From: an uncultured Rhodospirillaceae bacterium
GTDB lineage: Bacteria; Pseudomonadota; Alphaproteobacteria; Rhodospirillales; Casp-alpha2
Assembly: GCA_913030825.1 (NCBI GenBank)
Contig: CAJWCU010000017.1
Location: 1 to 64,000 of the forward strand
Reading direction: 5' to 3'
Length of the DNA stretch: 64,000 nucleotides
The notes beneath the pieces are model-generated. The model did not search any database, was not told the origin of the DNA, and worked only from the letters and a program-made list of their open reading frames with translations. Shown here in pieces: positions 8,972 through 18,191 of the stretch (position 1 is the stretch's first letter; every line of letters begins with the position of its first letter). Position numbers and translations under genes: made by a program.

Positions 8972-9841
8972 ATGGACAACCTGGTTACCCTTTCCGAGGC
9001 GGAAGTCGCCAAGGCCCGGCTGCACGTGGACAAGATCGTTCGCGCCTCGGGCACGACGTTCTTTTGGGCGATGCGCTTTTTGCCCGGCGAAAAACGGCGC
9101 GCCATGTTTGCCGTCTATGCCTTCTGCCGCATCGTCGACGACATCGCCGACGAACCGGCCCCCTTGGATGAGAAACGCCGGGGTCTGGCCCAATGGCGCC
9201 AGGAAATCCGTGCCCTCTATTCCGGGCGCCCCGGCGATGCCGTGGCCGTCGCCCTGGCCGATCCGGTGGCCCGGTTCGGGATGGTCGAAGCCGATTTCCA
9301 GGCAGTCATCGACGGCATGGAAACGGACGCCGCCGAAATTCTGCGCCTAGAGACGCGCGACGATCTGATGGTCTACTGCGACCGGGTCGCTTGCGCCGTC
9401 GGCCGTTTGTGTTGCTGCATCTTCGGGTTGGGCCAGGAAACGGGCACCCAGTTGGCGGCGTCTCTGGGCCTGGCGCTGCAACTGACGAACATCCTGCGCG
9501 ACCTGGCCGAGGACGCCGAACGGGATCGTTTGTATATGCCGGACGAACTGCTGGCCGCACACGGCGTCACGGCGCGCGAACCCCGTGCCGTGCTGGCCGA
9601 CCCGAACTTGCCCGCTGCCGTGGCCGAGGTAGGGGACCTTGCCGGGCAGAAATTCGCCGAGGCCCGCACCCTGATCGCGCAATGCGAGGCCGACCGGGTG
9701 CGCCCGGCGGCAATGATGATGGAAGCCTACGAGCGCATCTTCCGCCGCATGGAGGCCCGCGGCTGGCAACGGGTGCTGGAACCGGCGGGCCTGTCCAAGG
9801 CCGAGAAGCTCTGGGTCGCCGTCCGCTACGGTCTGCTTTAG
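8972..9841 (+). CDS. hpnD: HpnD, presqualene diphosphate synthase
   Basis: 289 aa from the ATG at 8972. The frame is open from 8846 but the extra part lies over the end of hpnB and is not family-like. The site ahead of the ATG is weak, so translation may depend on the upstream gene. Substrate motifs are FCRIVDDIADE and LTNILRDLAEDAERDRLYMP, both Asp-rich and characteristic of squalene/phytoene synthases. It condenses two farnesyl diphosphates head-to-head to presqualene diphosphate for HpnC. The length and motif spacing are normal. It lies 12 bp before hpnE. Confidence 0.93.
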   Translation: MDNLVTLSEAEVAKARLHVDKIVRASGTTFFWAMRFLPGEKRRAMFAVYAFCRIVDDIADEPAPLDEKRRGLAQWRQEIRALYSGRPGDAVAVALADPVARFGMVEADFQAVIDGMETDAAEILRLETRDDLMVYCDRVACAVGRLCCCIFGLGQETGTQLAASLGLALQLTNILRDLAEDAERDRLYMPDELLAAHGVTAREPRAVLADPNLPAAVAEVGDLAGQKFAEARTLIAQCEADRVRPAAMMMEAYERIFRRMEARGWQRVLEPAGLSKAEKLWVAVRYGLL

Positions 9842-9853
9842 GCCGCTGCTGTC

Positions 9854-11125
9854 ATGGCGAGCGCCCGTGTTCATATTATCGGTGCCGGTTTGTCCGGCCT
9901 GTCCGCCGCCGTGCAATTGGCGCGGGCGGGCATTCCGGTCTCTCTCCACGAAAGCGCCGGGCAGGGCGGCGGGCGGTGCCGGTCGTTCTTCGATGCCAAG
10001 CTTGACCGCCGGATCGACAACGGCAATCACCTGATGCTGTCCGGCAATTGGGCGATCCGAGAGTATCTCGCCGTCACCGAGGCCAAGGACGCCTTGACCG
10101 GGCCAGAGGACGCCGCCTTTCCGTTCCGCGATCTAAAGACCGGCGAGACCTGGCACGTGCGCCCGGACCGGGGGCGGGTGCCCTGGTCGGTCCTGTTCGG
10201 ACCGGGGCGGGTGCCGGGCACGGGTTTGGGCGAGTACCTGCGGGGCCTGCGCCTGGCGCGGGCGGACGACGATGCGACGATCGCGGATTGTCTCTCCGGG
10301 CCGGGGAAGCTTTATGAACGGTTTTGGGAGCCGCTTGCCGTCGGTGTGCTGAATACCCCGGCCGAGACGGCTTCGGCCAAACTCCTCTGGCCGGTGATGG
10401 CGGAAACCTTCGGGCGCGGGCGCGCCGCCTGCCGCCCCTTGATGGCGCGGGAGGGGCTCAGCGAGGCCTTCGTCGATCCGGCCCTGGCATACCTCAAGGG
10501 GCAGGGGGCGACGATTGCCTTCAACGACCGCCTGCGTGGGCTGGGATTGCATGGCGGGCGCGTGCAGTCGTTGGATCTCGCCTCGGGTGCGGTCGAGTTG
10601 GGGGAACGTGATCAGGTGATCCTCGCCGTGTCGGCCTGGGTCGCGGCGGACCTGCTGCCGGGCCTGGCAGTGCCGACCGAGGCCCATGCCATCGTCAATG
10701 CCCATTACCGTTTGCCCTCGGCTCCCCCCGCCGACGCGCCGCCGTTGGTCGGCTTGGTCGGGGGCACGTCGCAATGGGTGTTCCTGCGCGGCGACGTCGC
10801 CTCGGTGACCGTCAGCGCGGCCGATGCCCTGGCGGAGGAAAGTAACGAGGTGGTGGCCGAGCGGCTCTGGCCGGAGGTTCGCGCGGCACTGGGGCTGGCG
10901 CCGGATATGGCCCTGCCGCCCTGGCGGATCGTCAAGGAGAAGCGCGCGACCATCGCCCAGACCCCGGCGGCGAATCGCCTGCGCCCCGATGCGGCAACGG
11001 CCTGGGAAAATCTGGTGCTGGCCGGGGATTGGACGGCGACGGGCCTGCCCGCGACCATCGAAGGGTCGATCCGCTCGGGACGGACCGCTGCGGGGCGGAT
11101 TGCCAAGGCTTTTACATCCGCTTGA
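9854..11125 (+). CDS. hpnE: HpnE, FAD-dependent hydroxysqualene reductase
   Basis: 423 aa. The N-terminal Rossmann motif is HIIGAGLSGLSAAVQLA, followed by the amine-oxidase/desaturase pattern GQGGGRCRSF. The C-terminus WENLVLAGDWTATGLPATIEGSIRSGRTAA is the conserved FAD-contact end of phytoene-desaturase-like enzymes. In the HpnCDE pathway it removes the hydroxyl of hydroxysqualene to give squalene. It sits between hpnD and shc in the usual order, with 118 bp to shc. Confidence 0.92.
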   Translation: MASARVHIIGAGLSGLSAAVQLARAGIPVSLHESAGQGGGRCRSFFDAKLDRRIDNGNHLMLSGNWAIREYLAVTEAKDALTGPEDAAFPFRDLKTGETWHVRPDRGRVPWSVLFGPGRVPGTGLGEYLRGLRLARADDDATIADCLSGPGKLYERFWEPLAVGVLNTPAETASAKLLWPVMAETFGRGRAACRPLMAREGLSEAFVDPALAYLKGQGATIAFNDRLRGLGLHGGRVQSLDLASGAVELGERDQVILAVSAWVAADLLPGLAVPTEAHAIVNAHYRLPSAPPADAPPLVGLVGGTSQWVFLRGDVASVTVSAADALAEESNEVVAERLWPEVRAALGLAPDMALPPWRIVKEKRATIAQTPAANRLRPDAATAWENLVLAGDWTATGLPATIEGSIRSGRTAAGRIAKAFTSA

Positions 11126-11243
11126 TTTGCTCCGGGCGTTCTGTAAGAAGATGGTCGCTTGTCGCGGGCATTGAATTTTGCGCCTGCGAAGGCTACATCT
11201 TGGCGGTTAATCGCCTGATAAAAAAAGATTCAGCGGTGAAGTA

Positions 11244-13223
11244 ATGGATAGGTCCACGCAGTCAGAGGGCGATACGCCCCAATCCGGTGGCGGCGATACG
11301 CGCGCCGAAGCCATCGACCTGCGCGATTTGGATCAAACCATCGACGAAGCGCGGTCCTGGTTGCAGGATCACCAGGACGGGGACGGCAGTTGGGCGTTCG
11401 AGCTTGAGGCAGACGCCACGATCCCCGCCGAATATATTTTGTTGAACCATTACCTGGGCGAACCGAACGACCACATCGAAGCCAAGATGGGCGTTTACCT
11501 GCGCCGTATTCAGGGCGAGCACGGCGGCTGGCCGTTGTTCCCCGACGGCGATTTCGACATGAGCGCCACGGTAAAGGCCTATTACGCGTTGAAGATGATC
11601 GGCGACGATCCCGACGCCCCGCACATGGCGAAGGCCCGTGCTGCGGTTTTGGCGCGGGGTGGGGCGGCGCGCGCCAACGTCTTCACGCGGATCGCGCTGG
11701 CCCTGTTCGAACAGGTGCCCTGGCGGGCGGCGCCGGTGATCCGGCCCGAAGCGATCTTGCTGCCGACCTGGTCGCCGTTCCATATCGACAAGGTCGCCTA
11801 TTGGTCGCGCACGGTGATGATCCCCTTGTTCGTGCTGGCCGCGACCCGGCCCAAGGCACGGAACCCGCGCGGCGTCGGTATTCGTGAACTGTTTCCGGAA
11901 GACCCGTTCCGCCAGACCGAATTCCTGGAAAACCCGACCGGGCATGTGCTGGGCAATGTGATGCTCGCGCTGGACAAGGCCGCTCGCCTGGTTCAACCGA
12001 TGATCCCCCAATGGCTGGAAAAGAAGGCCATCGGCAAGTGCATGGATTTCGTGAAGCAGCGGCTCAACGGCGAGGACGGCCTGGGCGGGATTTTCCCGGC
12101 AATGGCCAATGCCGTCATGGCCTATGACGTTCTGGGCTATCCGCGCGACCATCCCGATTACGTGACCGCGCGCGGGGCCATCGAAAAGCTGGTCGTCGAA
12201 CGCGAGGACGAAGCCTATTGCCAGCCCTGCCTGTCGCCGGTCTGGGATACAGGCCTTGCGATGCACGCCATGCAGGAAAGCGGCATGGTGGCCGGCGATA
12301 CCGTCCTCGACAAGGCCGCCGAATGGCTGGTCGACCGGCAGATCACCGATGTCGTCGGTGATTGGGCAACGCGCCGCCCGGGCTTGCGCCCCGGCGGCTG
12401 GGCCTTCCAGTACTGGAACGACTACTATCCCGACGTGGACGATACGGCCGTCGTCGTCATGGCCCTGCACCGCGCCGACCCGGTCCGTTACAAGGACGCC
12501 ATCAACCGCGGCGTCGAATGGATCATCGGCATGCAGAGCGAGAACGGCGGCTGGGGCGCGTTCGACGCCGAGAACGAAGCCTATCACCTGAACCACATTC
12601 CCTTCGCCGACCACGGCGCGTTGCTGGACCCGCCGACGTCGGATGTCAGTGCCCGCTGCCTCGGCATGCTGGCGCAGTTGGGTCATGGCCGGGACGAGCC
12701 GGTGGTCGCCCGTGCCATCGAATTCCTGAAGAACGAACAGGAAGAGGACGGCTCCTGGTTCGGGCGCTGGGGCACCAATTACGTGTACGGCACCTGGTCG
12801 GTCCTGTCGGCGCTGAACGCCATCGGCGAGGACATGTCGGCCCCTTATATCCGGCGCGCCGTCGACTGGCTGAAAAGCCGCCAGATGGACGACGGCGGCT
12901 GGGGCGAGGATTGCGCGACCTATTGGGAAGAGACCAAGGGCCTGGCCAAGGAAAGCACGCCGTCGCAGACCGCCTGGGCCATGATGGGCCTGATGGCCGC
13001 CGGCGAGGTAGATTGCGGCGAGGTGGCGCGCGGCGTCGACTACCTGATGACCCATCCGCGCGAAGGCGGCAAATGGGAAGAGACCAAGTTCAACGCCGTC
13101 GGCTTCCCCAAGGTCTTCTATCTGACCTATCACGGCTACAGCGCCTATTTCCCGCTGTGGAGCCTGTCCCGCTATCGCAACTTGAAGCGCAGCAACACCA
13201 AACGTCCCGCTTACGGGATCTGA
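11244..13223 (+). CDS. shc: Squalene-hopene cyclase
   Basis: 659 aa, normal for the family. The catalytic DxDD motif is seen as PDVDDTAV at about residue 399. Several QW repeats follow the QxxxG.W pattern, for example QDHQDGDGSW near the N-terminus, QSENGGWGAF and NEQEEDGSWFG in the second half. It cyclises squalene to hopene/hopanol as a monotopic inner-membrane dimer. The first 25 residues are polar and probably disordered. A 118-bp gap upstream could hold a promoter, but no clear one was found. The stop is 3 bp from the hpnG start. Confidence 0.97.
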   Translation: MDRSTQSEGDTPQSGGGDTRAEAIDLRDLDQTIDEARSWLQDHQDGDGSWAFELEADATIPAEYILLNHYLGEPNDHIEAKMGVYLRRIQGEHGGWPLFPDGDFDMSATVKAYYALKMIGDDPDAPHMAKARAAVLARGGAARANVFTRIALALFEQVPWRAAPVIRPEAILLPTWSPFHIDKVAYWSRTVMIPLFVLAATRPKARNPRGVGIRELFPEDPFRQTEFLENPTGHVLGNVMLALDKAARLVQPMIPQWLEKKAIGKCMDFVKQRLNGEDGLGGIFPAMANAVMAYDVLGYPRDHPDYVTARGAIEKLVVEREDEAYCQPCLSPVWDTGLAMHAMQESGMVAGDTVLDKAAEWLVDRQITDVVGDWATRRPGLRPGGWAFQYWNDYYPDVDDTAVVVMALHRADPVRYKDAINRGVEWIIGMQSENGGWGAFDAENEAYHLNHIPFADHGALLDPPTSDVSARCLGMLAQLGHGRDEPVVARAIEFLKNEQEEDGSWFGRWGTNYVYGTWSVLSALNAIGEDMSAPYIRRAVDWLKSRQMDDGGWGEDCATYWEETKGLAKESTPSQTAWAMMGLMAAGEVDCGEVARGVDYLMTHPREGGKWEETKFNAVGFPKVFYLTYHGYSAYFPLWSLSRYRNLKRSNTKRPAYGI

Positions 13224-13226
13224 CGG

Positions 13227-13925
13227 GTGGCCGGGGGCTCGGCCCGCATCGGCATCGTCACCGGTGTTCTGCGCGAGGCGGCCTGCCTGTCCGCATTCGC
13301 GAAAGATGAAAACGTGATGATCCGCGTCGCCGGAGCCGATCCCCGCCGGGCGGGCGAATTGGCGGCGGAGATGTTTGCCGCCGGCGCCGAAGGCGTGCTC
13401 AGTTTCGGTCTATGCGGCGGGCTGGATAAGAAGTTGGATGCGGGCGATATCCTGCTGCCGGCCCGCATCATCGCCGCCGAAGGCCGCAGCCTGACCTGTG
13501 ATCCCGATTGGACCGGGCGCCTGGAAGACGCCCTGGGCGATCTGGTGACCCGCAAGAACGCGATCCTCGCCCATTCGACGGTGATCGTCGCGGGACCTAA
13601 GCGCAAGGCGGTGCTGCGCGCCAATACGGGTGCCGACGCGGTGGATATGGAAAGCTACGCCGTCGGCCAGGCCGCGAAGAAAGCGAAGAAGCCCTTCGCC
13701 GTCATCCGCGCGATTTCCGACACGGCGGAAACGCGCCTGCCGGAATGGACGGACGAAATCGTCTCGACCGCCGGCGGCACGGACGGCATCCGGCTTTTGA
13801 AGAACCTGGCATTGCACCCGGGCGATATCGGCAAACTGCTGTCGCTGGGGCGCGGCAGCACCAAGGCGCTGAAAATCCTGCGCCGGGTTGCGTCGGAATT
13901 GGGGCCGGAGATGGCCTTTCGCTGA
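13227..13925 (+). CDS. hpnG: HpnG, adenosylhopane nucleosidase-like phosphorylase
   Basis: 232 aa from the GTG at 13227, three bases after the shc stop. It has the purine-nucleoside phosphorylase/MTA nucleosidase fold: GVLSFGLCGGLD, then GADAVDMESYAVGQAA, where the Met-Glu-Ser segment contacts the ribose, then FAVIRAISDTAE. In hopanoid synthesis it removes adenine from adenosylhopane to leave a ribosyl intermediate. The C-terminal third (from about residue 180) is family-specific. It is convergent with hpnH across 24 bp. Confidence 0.9.
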   Translation: MAGGSARIGIVTGVLREAACLSAFAKDENVMIRVAGADPRRAGELAAEMFAAGAEGVLSFGLCGGLDKKLDAGDILLPARIIAAEGRSLTCDPDWTGRLEDALGDLVTRKNAILAHSTVIVAGPKRKAVLRANTGADAVDMESYAVGQAAKKAKKPFAVIRAISDTAETRLPEWTDEIVSTAGGTDGIRLLKNLALHPGDIGKLLSLGRGSTKALKILRRVASELGPEMAFR

Positions 13926-13949
13926 TTGAGAACGAGAGGAGAGGGGGCC

Positions 13950-15113
13950 TTAGGCCGCCTCTTCCTTCTTGCGGGCGGCGGCCTGTTTTTCGGCCTCGGC
14001 TTTTTCTTCCATCTTCTGGCTCAGCGTCTTGACCAGGCCTTCGAAGACGAATTCGGCCGGGCGTTGATTGTCCAGATCGATTTCCGGCGCCATCTCGCCG
14101 GACGTATTGACGCCCTGCATGAAGACCTTGAGCGCCTTCAACGGGTGCGAGACGGTATCGGTCACCGCCGTCGGCTCGTATCCGCAATGGACCATGCAGT
14201 CGGCGCATTTCTCGTAGTTGCCGGTGCCGTACTTGTCCCATTCGACCTCGTCCATGAGGTCCTGGAAGGTCTCGGCGTAGCCTTCGGACAAGAGATAGCA
14301 GGGCTTCTGCCAGCCGAAGATGTTGCGCGTCGGGTTGCCCCAGGGCGTGCATTTGTAGGACTGATTGCCGGCCAGGAAATCCAGGAACAGGGTCGACTGC
14401 GAGAACCGCCACTTCTTGGCGCCCGGGTGCTTGAAGACGTCGCGGAACAGCTGCTTGGTCTTCTTGCGGCTGAGGAAGTGTTCCTGATCCGGGGCGCGTT
14501 CGTAGGCGTAGCCGGGCGAAACGGTGATGCCCTCGACGCCCAGGTCGTGGGTGCAGAATTCAAAGAACTCGGCCGCTTCCTGCGCCGTCATCTGATCGAA
14601 CAGGGTGCAGTTAACGTTGACGCGGAAGCCCATGTCCTTCGCCTTGCGGATCGCCGAGACGGCGCGCTTGAAGGTGCCGGGCTGGTTCACGGCCTTGTCG
14701 TGGTGGTCCTCCATGCCGTCCAGATGGACAGAGAAGGTCAGGTACGGCGTCGGCGTGAACTTGTTCAGGTTCTTTTCCAACAGCAGCGCATTGGTGCAGA
14801 GATAGACGAACTTCTTGCGCGCCACGATGCCCTCGACGATTTCCTTGATCTCTTTGTGGATCAGGGGCTCGCCACCCGGGATCGAGACGATGGGGGCGCC
14901 GCAATCGTCGACCGCCTGCAGGCATTCTTCGGCCGACAAGCGCCGATTGAGGATGTCGTCCTCGTAATCGATCTTGCCGCAGCCGGGGCAGGCGAGGTTG
15001 CAGCGGAACAGCGGCTCCAGCATCAGGACCAGGGGATAGCGCTCCACGCCGCGGAGCTTCTTGTTCATGATGTAGGCGCCGACGCGCGCTTGTTGGATCA
15101 GGGGAACAGCCAT
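13950..15113 (-). CDS. hpnH: HpnH, radical SAM adenosylhopane synthase
   Basis: 387 aa. The radical SAM cluster motif CxxxCxxC is seen in FRCNLACPGCGK near residue 36. GGEPLIHKEI is the usual SAM-contact GGE motif. The C-terminal part holds CTPWGN, then KCADCMVHCGYEPT, whose cysteines suggest a SPASM-like region. It joins the 5'-deoxyadenosyl group of SAM to hopene, the first step of C35 side-chain extension. It is the second gene of an ispH-hpnH pair on the minus strand, six bases from the ispH stop with no clear ribosome site of its own, so coupling is likely. The C-terminal tail is Lys/Glu/Ala-rich. Confidence 0.95.
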   Translation of the reverse strand: MAVPLIQQARVGAYIMNKKLRGVERYPLVLMLEPLFRCNLACPGCGKIDYEDDILNRRLSAEECLQAVDDCGAPIVSIPGGEPLIHKEIKEIVEGIVARKKFVYLCTNALLLEKNLNKFTPTPYLTFSVHLDGMEDHHDKAVNQPGTFKRAVSAIRKAKDMGFRVNVNCTLFDQMTAQEAAEFFEFCTHDLGVEGITVSPGYAYERAPDQEHFLSRKKTKQLFRDVFKHPGAKKWRFSQSTLFLDFLAGNQSYKCTPWGNPTRNIFGWQKPCYLLSEGYAETFQDLMDEVEWDKYGTGNYEKCADCMVHCGYEPTAVTDTVSHPLKALKVFMQGVNTSGEMAPEIDLDNQRPAEFVFEGLVKTLSQKMEEKAEAEKQAAARKKEEAA

Positions 15114-15119
15114 GTTTTT

Positions 15120-16079
15120 TTAAGCGTCCGCCTGGGCGAGATCGCCCGGCTTCAGTTCCTTGGGCAATTTGAACACAATGTTTTCTTCGACGCCGGCCAG
15201 CGATTCGACCCGGGTTTCCCCGAAATCGCCGAGGCGGCGGATCAGTTCCTGGACCAGTTCCTCGGGTGCCGAGGCGCCGGCGGTGATGCCGACGTTTTCC
15301 ACCCCGTCCAGCCATTCCGGCTGCAGGCCCGACGCGTCGTCGATCAGATAGCTCGGGACGCCGATTTCGGCGCCGATCTCGCGCAGGCGGTTGGAGTTAG
15401 AGGAGTTCTTGGCGCCGACGACCAACAGAAGGTCGATGCGGTTGCACATATCGCGCACCGCCTGTTGGCGGTTCTGCGTCGCGTAGCAGATGTCCTTCAC
15501 GTCTGGGCCGACGATGGCCGGGAAGCGGTCCTTCAGCGCGTTGATGGTGTCGCGCGTTTCGTCGACGCTGAGTGTCGTCTGGGTGACGTAGGCCAGCTTT
15601 TCCGGGTCCTTGACCTCAAGCTTGGCGACGTCATCCGGAGTTTGGACGAGATGCACGCCGCCCGGAATGCGGCCCTGGGTGCCTTCGACCTCGGGGTGGC
15701 CGGCATGGCCGATCAGGATGACCTCGCGGCCGCGGCCGGCGTGGTTCTGGCCTTCCTTGTGAACTTTGGAGACCAGCGGGCAGGTCGCATCGATCACCGG
15801 CAGGTTGCGGTCGTTGGCTTCGATCTCGACCTTTTCGGCAACGCCGTGGGCGGAAAAGATGGTGACGGCGCCGTCCGGCACGTCGTCCACTTCCTCGACG
15901 AAAACGGCGCCTTTGGCGCGCAGGCTTTCGACGACGTGCTTGTTGTGCACGATCTCGTGGCGGACGTAGACGGGCGGGCCGTGGATTTCCAGGGCGCGTT
16001 CGACGATTTCGATGGCGCGTTCGACGCCGGCGCAGAAACCGCGCGGGCTGGCCAACAGGATTCTCAGGTTTTTGGTCAT
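15120..16079 (-). CDS. ispH: IspH, 4-hydroxy-3-methylbut-2-enyl diphosphate reductase
   Basis: 319 aa from the ATG at 16079; one at 16088 is possible. The three cysteines that hold the 4Fe-4S cluster are in [26 protein letters not shown] and [10 protein letters not shown]. The histidines [10 protein letters not shown] and [10 protein letters not shown] and the catalytic Glu region are also present. The enzyme makes IPP and DMAPP in the last step of the MEP pathway. Its place directly ahead of hpnH couples precursor supply to hopanoid extension. Confidence 0.97.
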   Translation of the reverse strand: MTKNLRILLASPRGFCAGVERAIEIVERALEIHGPPVYVRHEIVHNKHVVESLRAKGAVFVEEVDDVPDGAVTIFSAHGVAEKVEIEANDRNLPVIDATCPLVSKVHKEGQNHAGRGREVILIGHAGHPEVEGTQGRIPGGVHLVQTPDDVAKLEVKDPEKLAYVTQTTLSVDETRDTINALKDRFPAIVGPDVKDICYATQNRQQAVRDMCNRIDLLLVVGAKNSSNSNRLREIGAEIGVPSYLIDDASGLQPEWLDGVENVGITAGASAPEELVQELIRRLGDFGETRVESLAGVEENIVFKLPKELKPGDLAQADA

Positions 16080-16248
16080 CGCGATCACTTAATCCTCAAC
16101 GGGCCCCTTGTAAACCTTAGGTTATTGCAGTGCAAACGGGCAATTCCCGAAAGATGGGGCCGGGCGCGCCCGATGTGAAGGGGCGGTGGGGAGCCAGACG
16201 CCATTTAACCCTGGAAATTGCGGCGTCGATAGGGCCTAAATCGCCGCC

Positions 16249-17253
16249 ATGACGACAGGGGCTCCCAATCTGGTCACCGGCGCGTCCGGCTTCGTCGGCG
16301 CCGCCGTGGTGCGAAAGCTGCTCGACGTGGGCGAGGCCGTGCGCGTGCTGATGCGCCCGGGGAGCGACCGGCGCAATATCGCGGGCCTGGATGTCGAGGT
16401 GGTGGAGGGCGATCTGCTCGCCCCGGAGACCCTGGGACCGGCGGCCAAAGGCTGCCGGGCCCTTTATCACGTCGCCGCCGACTACCGAATCTGGACTCGC
16501 GACCCGGCGGCCATGTTCCGCGCCAACGTGGATGGAAGCGCCGCCGTCGTCCGCGCCGCCGCCGAGGCGGGGGCGGAACGTATTGTTTATACGTCTTCCG
16601 TCGCCGTGCTGGGCAATCCGGGCGACGGCACGCCGGGTGACGAAGGCACGCCCGTGACCTACGGCGACATGATCGGGCCCTACAAACAATCGAAATACCG
16701 GGCGGAGGAGCGAATCAGGGAACTGACGGCGCAAGAGGGCTGGCCCGTGGTCATCGTCAATCCGTCGACGCCCATCGGCCCGCGCGACGTCAAGCCGACG
16801 CCGACCGGTCGCATCGTCGTCGACGCGGCCAAGGGCAAGATGCCGGTCTATGTCGATACGGGCCTGAACGTCGCCCATGTCGACGACGTCGCGGAAGGCC
16901 ATCTGTTGGCCTTTGCCAAGGGACGGATCGGCGAGCGCTACGTCTTGGGCGGCGAGAACATGACGCTCAGTGAAATTCTGGGTGTGATCGCCGAGTTGAC
17001 CGGCGGCCGGCCGCCGTTCTGCAAGGTACCTACGGGCCTGATCATGCCGATCGCCCATATCGCCGAAGCCTGGTGCCGGCTGACAGGCGGTGAGAAACCG
17101 ATGGTCGCCCCCGACGAGGTTCGTATGGCGAAGAAGAAGATGTTCTTTTCCTGGGACAAGGCGGCGCGGGAATTGGATTATGCCCCCCGACCGGCGCGCG
17201 AGGCCCTGGCCGATGCCGTGGACTGGTTCCGGGCGAACGGCTATTTCCGCTGA
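16249..17253 (+). CDS. hpnA: HpnA, hopanoid-associated NAD(P)-dependent sugar epimerase
   Basis: 334 aa. An extended SDR enzyme: NLVTGASGFVGAAVV is the nucleotide-binding motif, and YKQSKYRAE holds the YxxxK active-site pair with an upstream VYTSSVAVLG Ser. Family members are found in hpn clusters and are named for that context. The substrate is not established, though modification of a sugar for the hopanoid side chain is the usual guess. The divergent gap to ispH (about 170 bp) should hold both promoters. There is a 131-bp gap to the nucleotidyltransferase. Confidence 0.9.
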   Translation: MTTGAPNLVTGASGFVGAAVVRKLLDVGEAVRVLMRPGSDRRNIAGLDVEVVEGDLLAPETLGPAAKGCRALYHVAADYRIWTRDPAAMFRANVDGSAAVVRAAAEAGAERIVYTSSVAVLGNPGDGTPGDEGTPVTYGDMIGPYKQSKYRAEERIRELTAQEGWPVVIVNPSTPIGPRDVKPTPTGRIVVDAAKGKMPVYVDTGLNVAHVDDVAEGHLLAFAKGRIGERYVLGGENMTLSEILGVIAELTGGRPPFCKVPTGLIMPIAHIAEAWCRLTGGEKPMVAPDEVRMAKKKMFFSWDKAARELDYAPRPAREALADAVDWFRANGYFR

Positions 17254-17318
17254 ACATCCTCTGAAATTGGGCCGCGTATCCTTGCGTCCGGCGCATGCCA
17301 GACCCACTTTAGCGAATA

Positions 17319-17350
17319 TTGACAACGGCATGTCGAACGCGCACAGATTG
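17319..17350 (+). promoter_or_regulatory. possible promoter ahead of the nucleotidyltransferase
   Basis: TTGACA at 17319-17324 is a perfect -35 hexamer. The best partner is ACAGAT 18 bases on, a weak -10. The distance to the ATG at 17385 suits a promoter. It would make this gene independent of hpnA. Confidence 0.3.
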
Positions 17351-17384
17351 CGCGAAGATTCTGTAACAGGGGTGTTCCCTAAAA

Positions 17385-18167
17385 ATGAAGGCAGTCATGC
17401 TTGCGGCCGGTGTCGGCCGGCGTCTTTTCGGTGATGGTAACGACGATCCGCCCAAGGCTTTGCTACAGTTCGGCGACAAGACCTTGCTGGCGCGCCATAT
17501 CGAGGTTCTGACGGCGTTGGGCGTCGAGGAACTGATCGTCGTCGTCGGCCATAAGAAGGAAATGATCGAGGACGAATTGGCCCGCGTCGCGCCGGAAGGT
17601 TTCGCACGCACCCTGTTCAATCCGCGTTTCAAGGAAAGCCCGATCCTGTCCCTGGCCACGGCCGGCGAGGTACTGCGTTCGGGCGAGCGGGTCCTGTTCA
17701 TGGACGCCGACGTTTATTATCACGACGACCTGTTGAAGGCGCTGATTAACAGCCGCCATCAGACCTGCATCATTCTGGACCAGGATTTCGTGCCCGGCGA
17801 GGAGCCGGTGAAGACCTGCGTCCGCGGTGACGTGCTGGTTGATTTCGGCAAGAAGGTCTACGAACCCCACGATATGGTCGGCGAATGGCCGGGGTTCCTG
17901 ACCATGGCGCCGGAGATCGCCCACCGCGTCGCCGACCGGGCGGACGAGCTGTCCCAGGGCGACATGCCGGGGTTCGTCTACGAGGATGCCTTCTGCGACG
18001 TCATGAAAGCGTCAGAGCCGGGCACTTTCGGGTTTGAGGACGTCACGGGTATTCCCTGGATCGAGATCGATTTCCCGGAAGACCGCGAGCGCGCCGCGAC
18101 GGAAATTCGCGCCAAGATCGCGGCTTACAAGCCCATGGGCGAGCGGCTCGGCGACGCCGCCGAATAA
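17385..18167 (+). CDS. Nucleotidyltransferase, LicC/PntC/inositol-phosphate cytidylyltransferase-like
   Basis: 260 aa. The N-terminus MKAVMLAAGVGRRL with PPKALLQFG a few residues on is the signature of sugar-phosphate and choline-phosphate nucleotidyltransferases. FMDADVYYHDDLL gives the metal-binding Asp residues. FNPRFKESPILSL matches the NP..(x)..SL substrate loop of LicC-like cytidylyltransferases, and IPWIEIDFPEDRERA is the usual C-terminal element. It probably activates a small phospho- or phosphono-alcohol as a CDP derivative. A CDP-alcohol phosphatidyltransferase lies downstream on the same strand, which supports a CDP product. The substrate (inositol, choline, 2-aminoethylphosphonate or another) is not visible. 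Confidence 0.75.
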   Translation: MKAVMLAAGVGRRLFGDGNDDPPKALLQFGDKTLLARHIEVLTALGVEELIVVVGHKKEMIEDELARVAPEGFARTLFNPRFKESPILSLATAGEVLRSGERVLFMDADVYYHDDLLKALINSRHQTCIILDQDFVPGEEPVKTCVRGDVLVDFGKKVYEPHDMVGEWPGFLTMAPEIAHRVADRADELSQGDMPGFVYEDAFCDVMKASEPGTFGFEDVTGIPWIEIDFPEDRERAATEIRAKIAAYKPMGERLGDAAE

Positions 18168-18191
18168 GGCGCTTTCAAGCCCTTCCGATCC

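Noticed and set aside
11262-13133. 623-codon open frame antisense to squalene-hopene cyclase
   Set aside because: Shadow of shc; no family match and no ribosome site.
13926-16178. 750-codon open frame antisense to hpnH and ispH
   Set aside because: Shadow of GC-rich coding on the other strand; it has no family motifs, while both opposite genes have complete catalytic motifs.
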